This document shows, piece after piece, positions 1-7,580 of a stretch of 14,302 bases of DNA. The notes under the pieces are model-generated. The model made no database searches, was not told the DNA's origin, and saw only the letters and a program-made list of their open reading frames with translations. Every line of letters begins with the position of its first letter. Position 1 is the first letter of the stretch. The DNA is from Candidatus Bipolaricaulota bacterium (lineage in GTDB: Bacteria > Bipolaricaulota > Bipolaricaulia > Bipolaricaulales > Bipolaricaulaceae), in the NCBI GenBank assembly GCA_025060555.1, contig JANXBC010000028.1, positions 1 through 14,302 of the forward strand, written 5' to 3'. The position numbers and the translations under genes were made by a program.

Positions 1-904
1 CCCAAAGCCGTACGTATTTCAGGCGCTTAACGAAATCCTTGTGAATTTCCTTCACCACATCCAGCACGGTTGCTCCCTCCTTGATTGTGTAAGGTTTAGA
101 GAAATCCGGGGGTTGCCCGGGCTTTTTCGTGTAGATGCGGACAATCCCAGATGCCTTGAACAGCGCCGTCCGTAACTCCTCAAGCCCTTCGCCGGTCACG
201 GTGGACACCGGAACCCCCGGATATCTTCCGGCACACCATTGCAAGAACGCAGGAACACGTCCTTCTCCCTGGTCCTTCTTCAACCCCACCGCCACCGTGC
301 GCTTTTCCACAAGGCGCCAGTCCACTTGCCGGGTGGGGCCGGCGGAAAGACGCACATGCCGGGCCGAAAGGAGAGCAAGAACCTCCTCCGCCTCCGCCTG
401 CCAATTGGGATTAGAAAGGTCCAAACACAAGGCCACCGCATCGGCCATGCGAATGAGCCCATACACCCAACCTTCTGTGTACTCCCGCGTGATTGGCGGG
501 AGGTCGACAAGTTGGATTTGCACGTCCTCGTACTCCATCATTCCTGGCACGGGCTTCAGGGTGGAAAGAGGATAGGGCGCGATGACAGGGGTGGCGTTGG
601 TCAGGGCGGCGATGAGGGAGGATTTTCCGGCGTTTGGCGGGCCAACGAGTACGATCTGGGCCGCACCTTCGCGGTCCACGTGATAGCTGACGCCCCCGCC
701 CTTCCCCGCGCGGCGGGACTGCTCCAGTTGCTCGCGGAGCTTGGCAATCCGGCGCTTGATATCGGCCTGCATCTTCTCCGTACCCTTGTGCTTGGGGATG
801 GTGGCAAGCATCTCCTGGAGCGCGTCAAGCTTCTCCTCCGGGGTTTTAGCCTGGTTGAAGCGCTCGCGAGCGGCTAAGAATTCCGGGGTCAAATTCGCCG
901 GCAT
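1..904 (-). CDS. DRG/Obg-like GTPase with TGS domain, 3' end cut by window edge
   Basis: I translated this myself from the minus strand: an open frame runs from ATG 904-902 to the window edge (301 codons, no stop), so the C-terminus is missing. Residues about 8-70 form a basic helical segment with the family signature TPEEKL...IPKHKGTEKM. The GTPase domain follows, with Walker A/G1 GPPNAGKS at residues 88-95, G3 DLPP at 134-137 and a G5-like STVTGEG near 234. From residue 254 the chain reads as a TGS domain (RIYTKKPGQPPD, then EGATVLDVVKEIHKDF). This matches the DRG-like, 50S-binding GTPase family of bacteria and archaea, presumably acting on ribosomes in the cytosol. The G4 motif, normally NKxD, reads LKKD at 208-211, which may weaken guanine specificity. 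The ATG at 911 is out of frame. A TACAAT element lies 9 nt upstream and no Shine-Dalgarno is visible. The long plus-strand frame at 239-877 is its antisense shadow. Confidence 0.93.
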   Translation of the reverse strand, partial: MPANLTPEFLAARERFNQAKTPEEKLDALQEMLATIPKHKGTEKMQADIKRRIAKLREQLEQSRRAGKGGGVSYHVDREGAAQIVLVGPPNAGKSSLIAALTNATPVIAPYPLSTLKPVPGMMEYEDVQIQLVDLPPITREYTEGWVYGLIRMADAVALCLDLSNPNWQAEAEEVLALLSARHVRLSAGPTRQVDWRLVEKRTVAVGLKKDQGEGRVPAFLQWCAGRYPGVPVSTVTGEGLEELRTALFKASGIVRIYTKKPGQPPDFSKPYTIKEGATVLDVVKEIHKDFVKRLKYVRLW

Positions 905-913
905 AGCGCATCC

Positions 914-943
914 ATTGTAGCAACCACCGTTGGCCTCAGCTAA
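914..943 (-). promoter_or_regulatory. Candidate leaderless promoter of the TGS-domain GTPase
   Basis: On the minus strand, TACAAT (919-914) matches the TATAAT -10 consensus at 5 of 6 positions. A weak TTAGCT (943-938) lies 18 bp upstream as a possible -35. Only 9 nt separate the -10 from the ATG at 904, so transcription would start about at the start codon, and no Shine-Dalgarno is present. The -10 is clear; the -35 is poor. Confidence 0.5.
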
Positions 944-952
944 GGGGGCCGC

Positions 953-981
953 CTGAAAGGGCACAACAATCGCCAGTACAA
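953..981 (+). promoter_or_regulatory. Candidate leaderless promoter of fabI
   Basis: CTGAAA (953-958, 4 of 6 to TTGACA) is followed after exactly 17 bp by TACAAT (976-981, 5 of 6 to TATAAT). The fabI ATG at 989 begins 7 nt after the -10, where transcription normally starts. There is no Shine-Dalgarno near the ATG, so leaderless translation is the natural reading. The element mirrors the one driving the divergent GTPase gene. Confidence 0.55.
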
Positions 982-988
982 TGCGGGC

Positions 989-1774
989 ATGGTCGTGGTG
1001 GATCTGAGGGGGAAGAAGGCCCTGGTGATGGGGGTGACGAACGAGCGGAGCCTGGGCTATGCCATTGCTCGAAAGCTCCAGGAGGCTGGGGCGGAGGTGG
1101 CCCTGAGTTATCAGGCGGAGCGGCTGCGGCCGGAGGCGGAGAGGTTAGCCCAAACCCTGGGCGGCGCCCTCCTCTTCCAGGCCGACGTGACCCAAGAGGC
1201 CGAGCTCGACGCGCTTTTCCAGGGAATCCAGAGGGCTTGGGGACATTTGGACTACCTTGTGCACTCCCTGGCCTTTGCCCCCCGCGACGCCTTCGCTTAT
1301 CGGTACCTGGACACAAAGCGGGAGGACTGGCGGGTCGCCCTAGAGGTCTCCGCCTACTCCCTGGTGGCCGTGGCCAGGCGAGCGGAGCCCCTCCTCCGCG
1401 CGGGCGGGGCCATCCTCACCATCACCTACTACGCGAGCGAGAAGGTCATCCCCCGCTACAACGTGATGGCGGCAGCCAAGGCCGCCTTGGAGACAAGCGT
1501 GCGGTACCTCGCCTATGAGCTTGGCCCACGAGGGATCCGGGTGAACGCCATCTCCGCAGGGCCGGTGATGACCGTGGCTGCTCGCTCCATCCCAGGGTTC
1601 ACAAAAATGCACGATTGGGTGGGGAAAATAGCCCCTCTCCGCCGGAACATCACCCAGGAAGAAGTGGGGAACACTGGCCTTTTTCTTCTTTCCCCCTTGG
1701 CGAGCGGGATCACCGGCACAGTGCTGTTTGTGGACGCTGGCTACCACATCATGGGGATGCCACCGCAGGATTAG
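989..1774 (+). CDS. fabI: Enoyl-[acyl-carrier-protein] reductase (NADH), FabI type
   Basis: This short-chain dehydrogenase family enzyme performs the last step of each fatty-acid elongation cycle in the cytosol, reducing trans-2-enoyl-ACP with NAD(P)H. At 261 aa it has the usual FabI length. The cofactor loop GVTNERSLG (15-23) has the widely spaced FabI form rather than the classical GxxxGxG. HSLAFAP (92-98) is the FabI substrate-pocket strand. The catalytic Tyr147, Tyr157 and Lys164 have the FabI spacing, within YYASEKVIPRYNVMAAAK. The C-terminal GTVLFVDAGYHIMG is also typical. Ala95 stands where E. coli has Gly93, a natural variant in many FabI proteins. ATG 989 is chosen because it is the first start in frame and sits 7 nt after a TACAAT box; ATG 981 is out of frame. 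mutS2 starts 2 bp after the stop, so the two are probably co-transcribed. Confidence 0.96.
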   Translation: MVVVDLRGKKALVMGVTNERSLGYAIARKLQEAGAEVALSYQAERLRPEAERLAQTLGGALLFQADVTQEAELDALFQGIQRAWGHLDYLVHSLAFAPRDAFAYRYLDTKREDWRVALEVSAYSLVAVARRAEPLLRAGGAILTITYYASEKVIPRYNVMAAAKAALETSVRYLAYELGPRGIRVNAISAGPVMTVAARSIPGFTKMHDWVGKIAPLRRNITQEEVGNTGLFLLSPLASGITGTVLFVDAGYHIMGMPPQD

Positions 1775-1776
1775 TC

Positions 1777-4074
1777 ATGGAGGTTCTCAATCCTCGCAGC
1801 GCGCGCGACCTCGAGCTGGAAAAAGTTTTGAACATCGTGGCCGGCAACGCCGCAAGCCAGCTTGGGGCTGAGACGGTACGTGCCCTACGTCCCACAGCCG
1901 ATCGGGCTTTTCTTGCTCAGGAATTCCAAATCCTTGCGGAGATGGAGGAAGCCTTGCGCGCAGGCTTTTCTCCTGGGGCCATTCATGATCTTCGCCCTCT
2001 TTTGGCGGAAGCCCGTGAGCATGGGGTTCTTCAGCCTGAAGCATTTTTGTCGGTGGCTGAGACGCTCGAGGCCGCGGCTAACATTGCCCAGGCCCTTCGC
2101 CACCCGAATCATCCTCGGCTTGGGGCTTTGGTCGCCCGCCTTTCCGATCAGACCACGCTCCTCACACGGATTTGGCGCACCATCGACGCCCGCGGGGAGG
2201 TTCGGGAGGATGCCTCTCCTAAGCTGCGTACCCTTGTCGCCGAGCGGCGGGCACTCACCCAGGAAATCCATGATAGCCTGCGGCGGTTCCTGGAACGCCA
2301 TCGTGAGCAAGTTCAGGACCAGGTTATCACCCGGCGGGGCGGACGATATGTGGTTCCCTTGAAAACCGGGGCCCGTGCCCTGGGCGTGGTAGTCCATGAA
2401 GCCTCGGGCAGCGGCCAGACCATTTTTGCTGAGCCCGCGGAGGCCGTCCCCCTCAACAACCGTCTCCGGGAGGTAGAGGACGAGATCGACCGGGAAAAAC
2501 ACCGGATCCTTTTGGAGCTCACAGGGCTCCTCCTCTCCGCCGCTGACGAGATCGAAGAGGATTTGCGCATCCTTGCCCGCATCGATGGCCTTTATGCCCG
2601 CGCGCGGTTTGCCCAGGCTTGGGACGCGGTGATACCCAAGTTTTCCAATGAGCAACGGATCACTCTATGGGATGCACGCCATCCGCTGTTAGGTGACCGC
2701 GCTGTGCCGATTTCCCTTAGTTTTGGCGAGGAAAAGCCGGTGGTGGTGATCACCGGGCCGAACACGGGTGGGAAAACCGTGACCCTCAAGACCATTGGCC
2801 TCCTTTGTGCGCTTTTCCAATCAGGCATCCCCATCCCGGCAAGCGAACGCTCGGCCCTCCCACTATTCCAGAAGATCCGCACGGATATCGGCGAAGAACA
2901 GTCCATCGAACAAAGCCTCTCCACGTTTTCCTCGCACATGAAAAACATCATCGCGATTTTGGAGGAAACCGATGCGCATACTCTAGTGATTTTGGACGAG
3001 CTTGGGGCCGGGACCGATCCCCAGGAAGGTGCAGCACTAGCGCTGGCCATTTTGGAGCATCTTTTGGAGCTTGGGTGTACCGCAGCGATCGCCACCCATC
3101 TGACGCCGGTGAAGTTGTTCGCTGTGGCTCACCCCCGCATCCTCTCCTGCTCCATGGAATTCGATCTGAATACGCTTTCTCCCACGTTCCGCGTGCTGCA
3201 AGGAGTGCCAGGGCAATCCTGTGCCCTCATCGTGGCTGAGCGGCTTGGCCTGGCGAAGGAGCTTGTGGAACGGGCCCGCGCCAAGCTCACCGCTGGTGAA
3301 ATTCGTGCGGAAGAGATCATCGAAGAGCTTGCTAGGGAACGGGCGGCAGCGCGCAAACTCCACGCAAATTTAGAGGTGGAGCGGGAGGCTTTGCGAAAAC
3401 TACGGGCGGAGTACGAAAAGAGGCTTCACGCTCTACGCGAGAAAAAAGCGGAAGCGTTGGGACGGGAACTCCGCCGGCTAGAGGAGGAGATCCGTGCGGC
3501 AAGAAAGGAGCTCAGCGAACTGATTGCCCAGGCACGAGCCACTGAATCCGCCGTAGCTCGCCGGGAAATTTTGAAGAGGGTAGAGGAACTTGGGGAAAAA
3601 GTTCCGGAAGCTACCCCCAGTCCAGCTCCACCCCCGCAGGGCCCGCTGAAGGTGGGCGACCCCGTGCGCGTGCGTTCCACTGGAGCGGTGGGGATCATCC
3701 TCGGTCTGTCCGAAGAAGAGGCAGAGGTGGAGATCCGTGGCCGCCGCGTCACCCTCCCCATCTCCGACCTCACTTTGGCCGAGGGCTTACCCGCGGCACC
3801 CAGCAGGCCTTTTGTGGCCATACCTCAAAGCGTGGAGCTAGAGGTCTCCGTACGCGGGCTTCCTGTAGAAGAGGCTCTCCGCCAAGTGGATTTTTGGCTT
3901 GATCGCCTTTTGCGCGCAGGATTTACAACGGGGCGCATCATCCATGGCCGCGGCACGGGCACATTGCGGAAAAGCATCCATGAACACCTGCAAAAACTTC
4001 CGTTTGTCAAAGGGTTTCACCTTGCTCCGCCAGAAGAAGGGGGGGACGGAGTGACCATTGTGGACCTTTTTTAG
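1777..4074 (+). CDS. mutS2: MutS2 family ATPase with C-terminal Smr domain
   Basis: MutS2 (RqcU) proteins bind branched DNA and suppress recombination in some bacteria, and split collided ribosomes in Bacillus. The product is 765 aa, normal for the family. In order there is a MutS-type lever/clamp region without the mismatch-recognition domain I; an ATPase with Walker A GPNTGGKT (327-334) and Walker B LVILDELGAGTD (D407, E408); a long charged coiled coil at about 500-620; a KOW-like segment (PLKVGDPVRVRSTGAVGII); and a Smr domain from about 685 to the end, containing HGRGTG (723-728). The usual Smr LDLRG motif is VSVRG here (690-694), replacing the conserved Asp by Ser691. ATG 1777 is chosen because MEVLNPRSARDLELEKVL is the expected N-terminus; the open frame extends upstream to 1615 only as an overlap into fabI. 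Two bp separate it from the fabI stop. Confidence 0.96.
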   Translation: MEVLNPRSARDLELEKVLNIVAGNAASQLGAETVRALRPTADRAFLAQEFQILAEMEEALRAGFSPGAIHDLRPLLAEAREHGVLQPEAFLSVAETLEAAANIAQALRHPNHPRLGALVARLSDQTTLLTRIWRTIDARGEVREDASPKLRTLVAERRALTQEIHDSLRRFLERHREQVQDQVITRRGGRYVVPLKTGARALGVVVHEASGSGQTIFAEPAEAVPLNNRLREVEDEIDREKHRILLELTGLLLSAADEIEEDLRILARIDGLYARARFAQAWDAVIPKFSNEQRITLWDARHPLLGDRAVPISLSFGEEKPVVVITGPNTGGKTVTLKTIGLLCALFQSGIPIPASERSALPLFQKIRTDIGEEQSIEQSLSTFSSHMKNIIAILEETDAHTLVILDELGAGTDPQEGAALALAILEHLLELGCTAAIATHLTPVKLFAVAHPRILSCSMEFDLNTLSPTFRVLQGVPGQSCALIVAERLGLAKELVERARAKLTAGEIRAEEIIEELARERAAARKLHANLEVEREALRKLRAEYEKRLHALREKKAEALGRELRRLEEEIRAARKELSELIAQARATESAVARREILKRVEELGEKVPEATPSPAPPPQGPLKVGDPVRVRSTGAVGIILGLSEEEAEVEIRGRRVTLPISDLTLAEGLPAAPSRPFVAIPQSVELEVSVRGLPVEEALRQVDFWLDRLLRAGFTTGRIIHGRGTGTLRKSIHEHLQKLPFVKGFHLAPPEEGGDGVTIVDLF

Positions 4075-4119
4075 AACCGCATGAGGAGGCCCGGTGTAAG
4101 TCTTCCATGGAGGCTGGAT

Positions 4120-5037
4120 ATGCGGAGCATGGTGGTTTTGGGGTTGGTGGTGATTGCTTTTGGGGGATGGGCGCAGTTGGTGGCGGTGGCACCTGCCCTG
4201 GACCGCTTTGGCTCCGGCCTAGCAAACCTCGAATTTGGGCTGGCTGAGATGCTTGAGACGAAGCTTCGGGAAGCCGGCTACAGCGTGATCCCGGCAAGGG
4301 CATTGGAGAGCTGGCGGCTCAGCCAAGGAGGGCTTTTGCGCGATGTCAATACGTGGAAGGCCGCGGCTGCCGACCTTGGCGCTAGTTACCTTATCTTGCC
4401 CGTCCTGGAAACCCTGTCCGGGGCCAGCTTTTCTTTGACCCTCGGCCCCTTGGTGCTGGAAGCGGTGAGCACGAGTTGCACCATGCACGCCGCTCTTTGG
4501 GATCCCCGCGGGAATGAGGAGATAGCGCGCTTTTCCGCATCAGCCACGGGCCAGGGACAACTCGTTCCCTCCTTCCGTTTCTTCTTGTCCATCCCTTGGG
4601 ACGTATGTGCCCCCGCCCTCCGTACGAACAAAAGCACATACCTCCAGGGCGAACCGGTTCTCATCGGTTACCGCGATCCTAATCCGCCCCATAGCTTCTA
4701 TTTGATAATCCGTTCCCTTATGGATCCCACTCTCTTTTGGGTATCCGGTGTGCTCACGTCCAGCGAAAGTGCCCCCTGTGTGCGCTGGGGTTGGGACCAG
4801 GTATGCGACGCACGCCAAGCGCAGCCAGGAGAGTACGTAGCAGAGCTTTACCAGACCCCGGCTACGCTTTTGGCAAGCGTTGCGTTCACTATCGAGGCAG
4901 GTTTCCCCGCGTGGGGACTAGAGCTGCGCTTGGGCACCCCAGAGTTCGGCACCACCGCTTGGTATCAAGCCCTGAGCGCCGCCCTGAACACCCTTGTTTC
5001 CCAAATTCTGCAACTCCTTCCCAAACCTTCCGCCTAG
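4120..5037 (+). CDS. Exported protein of unknown function, two-domain
   Basis: I do not recognise this gene. The frame opens at ATG 4081, but ATG 4120 is preferred: GGAGG at 4109-4113 lies 6 nt before it, and the 305-aa product then starts with a clean signal peptide (MRS plus a hydrophobic stretch, likely cleaved after GGWA at residue 18). There is no lipobox Cys and no later membrane segment. The first half alternates strands and helices (EFGLAEMLETKLREAGYSVI, then WKAAAADLGASYLILPVLE), recalling the CsgG/TolB-N/FlgO-like fold of envelope proteins; this is inference from pattern only. The second half, from about TYLQGEPVLIGY, is strand-rich and ends GEYVAELYQ...ASVAFTI, like an Ig-type domain. 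Four cysteines remain after cleavage, an even number compatible with disulfides. It lies 45 bp after mutS2 and 37 bp before znuA, so it is likely in the same transcript. A role with the zinc importer is possible but unsupported by any metal-binding motif. Confidence 0.82.
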   Translation: MRSMVVLGLVVIAFGGWAQLVAVAPALDRFGSGLANLEFGLAEMLETKLREAGYSVIPARALESWRLSQGGLLRDVNTWKAAAADLGASYLILPVLETLSGASFSLTLGPLVLEAVSTSCTMHAALWDPRGNEEIARFSASATGQGQLVPSFRFFLSIPWDVCAPALRTNKSTYLQGEPVLIGYRDPNPPHSFYLIIRSLMDPTLFWVSGVLTSSESAPCVRWGWDQVCDARQAQPGEYVAELYQTPATLLASVAFTIEAGFPAWGLELRLGTPEFGTTAWYQALSAALNTLVSQILQLLPKPSA

Positions 5038-5065
5038 TTGCGCGACGAGCAGACACTCATACACT
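5038..5065 (+). promoter_or_regulatory. Weak candidate internal promoter before znuA
   Basis: TTGCGC (5038-5043) and TACACT (5060-5065) are separated by 16 bp, and the -10-like element ends 9 nt before the znuA ATG. znuA has no Shine-Dalgarno, so a leaderless start is possible. The matches are only 3 of 6 and 4 of 6. I see no Zur-like palindrome in the 37-bp gap. Confidence 0.25.
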
Positions 5066-5074
5066 TTCAATCTG

Positions 5075-5935
5075 ATGCGTGCAGCATGGGTCATCCTTTT
5101 GTTCTTTGCTTTGCATGTTGCGGGGGTAAGTGGCACAGTAGCCACGACAACGGCGATCATCGCTGATGTGGTCCACAACATCGTTGGAGATCGCCTCTCG
5201 ATTTTATCCCTTATCCCAGCGAACACCGATCCTCACGCATTCGAACCGACGCCCCAAGATCTTCAGGCACTCCTCAAAGCAGACGTGATCTTCGCTAACG
5301 GTGCCGGTTTGGAAAAGCAATTGCAGCCGCTGTTTTCTCTCCCCGAAGTCAAGCCGAAAGTGGTGGAACTTTCCGCGGATCTTCCCCTTCGGTTCCTTGG
5401 GGATAACCCCGATCCCCACGTGTGGTTGGACCCCCTTTATGTCGTAACCTGGGTAGAAAAAATCACCGCTGTGCTTTCCGCGCTTATCCCAGAAGAAAGA
5501 GCGTTTTTCGAAGCAAACGAGGAAAAGTATCGGATGGAACTTTACGCCTTAGACCAGTGGATCCGAACGGAGGTGGAGAAAATCCCAAAGGAGCGCAGAC
5601 TCCTGGTAACAGACCACTTTGCTCTTGGCTATTTTGCCGCGCGTTATGGGTTCGTCGAGGTGGGGGCCATCCTCCCCAGCGAAGCGAGCCTTGCCGAACC
5701 CTCTGCGCGAGAAATTTCCGCACTGATTCGGAGAATTCAAGAACTGCGGATCCCTGCAATCTTTGTGAACCTTACGTTCGATCAAGCTTTGGCTGCGCGG
5801 GTGGCCGCTGAAGCCGGGGTCAGAATAGTGCCCCTTTATTTGGGCACTCTGAGCGAGCCAGGTGGACCGGCCGCAGACTACCTTTCCCTTATGCGGGAGA
5901 ACGTGCGCCGAATCGTGGGGGCGCTTGGGTCATGA
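5075..5935 (+). CDS. znuA: Zinc ABC transporter substrate-binding protein (TroA/ZnuA family)
   Basis: This is the periplasmic metal-capture protein of the importer encoded with the next two genes. The 286-aa product starts at ATG 5075 with a signal peptide (MRAAWVILLFFALHVAGVSG) and no lipobox, suggesting a soluble periplasmic protein in a diderm. The frame is open back to TTG 4994, but that start would precede the signal peptide and overlap the upstream gene. The three His ligands of the zinc group are visible: His54 in NTDPHAFEP, His115 in DPHVWLDP and His181 in TDHFALGYF; manganese members usually carry Glu at the third site. The fourth, acidic ligand, normally in a Y/F-TDS-L motif near the C-terminus, is absent because this stretch reads YLGTL. 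The His-rich loop of E. coli ZnuA is also missing. The stop overlaps the ATPase start (ATGA), indicating translational coupling. Confidence 0.92.
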   Translation: MRAAWVILLFFALHVAGVSGTVATTTAIIADVVHNIVGDRLSILSLIPANTDPHAFEPTPQDLQALLKADVIFANGAGLEKQLQPLFSLPEVKPKVVELSADLPLRFLGDNPDPHVWLDPLYVVTWVEKITAVLSALIPEERAFFEANEEKYRMELYALDQWIRTEVEKIPKERRLLVTDHFALGYFAARYGFVEVGAILPSEASLAEPSAREISALIRRIQELRIPAIFVNLTFDQALAARVAAEAGVRIVPLYLGTLSEPGGPAADYLSLMRENVRRIVGALGS

Positions 5936-6756
5936 GAGCAAAAACTTGCTGGAGAGAATTCCACGCACTCGATGCTCCAGCGATAGATGCGCGTGCCCTC
6001 AGCGTGCGAAAAAACGGGCGTATCATACTTGAAGAGGTTTCCTTTAAGCTGGACCGCAGCGAAAGTTTAGCGGTAGTGGGACCAAACGGGGCTGGAAAAA
6101 CCACGCTCCTTTCCGTCATCGCTGGGCTTGACCGCCCAACCTCTGGGGAAATCCGGATTTTCGGGCACCTACCCGGCCGCCATCTTTGTCTTGGATATCT
6201 GCCCCAGCGCGCTGAGGTGGAATGGAACTTCCCTGCCACCGTTTTGGATGTGGTGGTAATGGGGCGCGTGGGCCGGGCTGGCCTCTTTCGAAGCTTGGGC
6301 CAGGAGGATCGTAAGAAAGCCGAGGAGGCTCTGCAGCAGGTGGGCCTCAGCCATCTTAAGGAGCGAAGGATCCGGGAACTATCCGGTGGAGAACGGCAGC
6401 GCATGCTTATTGCGCGCGCCCTGGCCCAAGAGGCACAAATCCTCCTCCTTGACGAGCCTCTGGCTGGCTTGGATGCGCCCGCCCAGGAGGGGCTGCTTGC
6501 TCTCCTTGCTGCCCTTGCCCCGCGGGGCCTGGCAATTTTGGTAGCCATGCACGAGTTAGATTTGGTCAGCCGTTATTTCCAAAGGGTGCTGCTTTTGCGC
6601 ACCCGCCCGATCGCCTTAGGGGACCCAAAGGCAGTGTTGACTCCGGAAACCCTGCGTGTCGCATACGGCACAGCCCTTCATCTCTTGCCATCAGCATCAG
6701 GGGTGTTAGCGGTGGGCGACACTTGTTGCCCAAAGGAAGACCCGTCTTTGCGATGA
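5932..6756 (+). CDS. znuC: Zinc ABC transporter ATP-binding protein
   Basis: This cytosolic ATPase powers the metal importer. The 274-aa product has Walker A GPNGAGKT (50-57), a Q-loop in GYLPQRAEV, the signature LSGGERQR, Walker B ILLLDEPLAGLD and the switch His in AMHELD. The segment WNFPATVLDVVVMGRVGR is characteristic of the ZnuC/MntB branch of metal-transport ATPases. The first 17 or so residues form an extension before the ABC domain, and the C-terminus carries a Cys-Cys pair 8 residues from the end. Its ATG overlaps the znuA stop by ATGA, and its own stop overlaps the permease ATG in the same way, so all three subunits look translationally coupled. Zinc rather than manganese is inferred from the three His ligands of the partner binding protein. 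Confidence 0.92.
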   Translation: MRAKTCWREFHALDAPAIDARALSVRKNGRIILEEVSFKLDRSESLAVVGPNGAGKTTLLSVIAGLDRPTSGEIRIFGHLPGRHLCLGYLPQRAEVEWNFPATVLDVVVMGRVGRAGLFRSLGQEDRKKAEEALQQVGLSHLKERRIRELSGGERQRMLIARALAQEAQILLLDEPLAGLDAPAQEGLLALLAALAPRGLAILVAMHELDLVSRYFQRVLLLRTRPIALGDPKAVLTPETLRVAYGTALHLLPSASGVLAVGDTCCPKEDPSLR

Positions 6757-7571
6757 TCGCTTTTTTCCGCGAGCCTTTAGAATTCGCATTTTTCGTTCGT
6801 GCCCTTTTGGCGGCCATGGCTGCGTCTGCCATCTGCGCGTTGGTGGGCACGTTCATCGTCCTGCGCGGCATGACTTTCCTCGGTGACGCCCTGGCCCACG
6901 CCATCCTTCCGGGCGTAGCTTTAGGGTACCTTGTCCACCGCGGCGAAAGATCGGCCGTGTTTTATTGGGCCCTGGGGACGGGGGTGATCACGTCTTTAGC
7001 CATTGGGGCGCTGGGAAAGCACGGTCGCTTTCGGGAGGACACGGCGATCGGCATTGTTTTCGCCGGGATGTTCGCCCTGGGAATTGGCCTCATTTCTACT
7101 GCCCGCGGCTATGCTGTGGACCTCGTGCATTTCCTTTTTGGTAATGTCCTGGCTGTCTCTCCTTATGACCTTTGGCTCATCCTTTGCCTTTGCGGGGGTG
7201 TGGCCCTTGTAGTGTTAGCCTTGTGGAAGGAAATAGCTTTAACCACACTCGATCCTGTTTTCGCCCGGACATTGCGTTTGCCTGTAGATGCCATTCGCTA
7301 TCTGCTTCTTCTACTTGCTGCGGTGACAGTCGTGACGGCTTTGCGGGTAGTGGGCGTGGCGTTGGTCTTAGCCATGCTCGTCACCCCCCCGGCAACAGGT
7401 TATCTTTTGGCGAAAAGACTTTCTGGCATGGCCGGGATTGCTGTGCTCTCCGGAATACTCTCGGGCTTTTGGGGGTTGTACCTTTCGTATTACGCAGGGA
7501 TTGCTCCAGGAGCAGCGGTGGTCCTTGTGGCCACGGGGCTTTTCCTCTTCGCTCTCCCTTTCCGTCGATAA
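6753..7571 (+). CDS. znuB: Zinc ABC transporter permease (ABC-3 family)
   Basis: This is the membrane channel subunit of the importer. The 272-aa product is almost wholly hydrophobic, with about eight helices separated by short loops. It contains the ABC-3 family hallmark GMTFLGDALAHAILPGVALGYL-like segment at about residues 38-60, and a conserved C-terminal run rich in Gly and Ala (TPPATGYLLAKRL, then YYAGIAPGAAVVL). ATG 6753 is chosen because it overlaps the znuC stop (ATGA) exactly as znuC overlaps znuA; an in-frame TTG at 6723 would add ten hydrophilic residues and is less likely. uvrC begins 9 bp after the stop. Confidence 0.92.
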   Translation: MIAFFREPLEFAFFVRALLAAMAASAICALVGTFIVLRGMTFLGDALAHAILPGVALGYLVHRGERSAVFYWALGTGVITSLAIGALGKHGRFREDTAIGIVFAGMFALGIGLISTARGYAVDLVHFLFGNVLAVSPYDLWLILCLCGGVALVVLALWKEIALTTLDPVFARTLRLPVDAIRYLLLLLAAVTVVTALRVVGVALVLAMLVTPPATGYLLAKRLSGMAGIAVLSGILSGFWGLYLSYYAGIAPGAAVVLVATGLFLFALPFRR

Positions 7572-7580
7572 TTAGGTGGG

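Noticed and set aside
239..877. Long plus-strand open frame of 212 codons
   Set aside because: It lies antisense to the TGS-domain GTPase, which shows clear motifs. The frame has no ribosome binding site and a His/Gly/Leu-rich, family-free product, as expected of a shadow in GC-rich DNA.
1615..1776. N-terminal extension of mutS2 into fabI
   Set aside because: The added 54 residues are out-of-frame fabI sequence, and the recognisable MutS2 N-terminus begins exactly at ATG 1777.
4045..4075. Possible terminator at the end of mutS2 (CCATTGTGG followed by six Ts)
   Set aside because: The stem is only about 3 bp and lies within conserved C-terminal codons of mutS2; too weak to call.
4081..4119. 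Earlier ATG of the exported protein
   Set aside because: No Shine-Dalgarno precedes 4081, and it would place 13 extra residues before a signal peptide that begins well at 4120 behind GGAGG.
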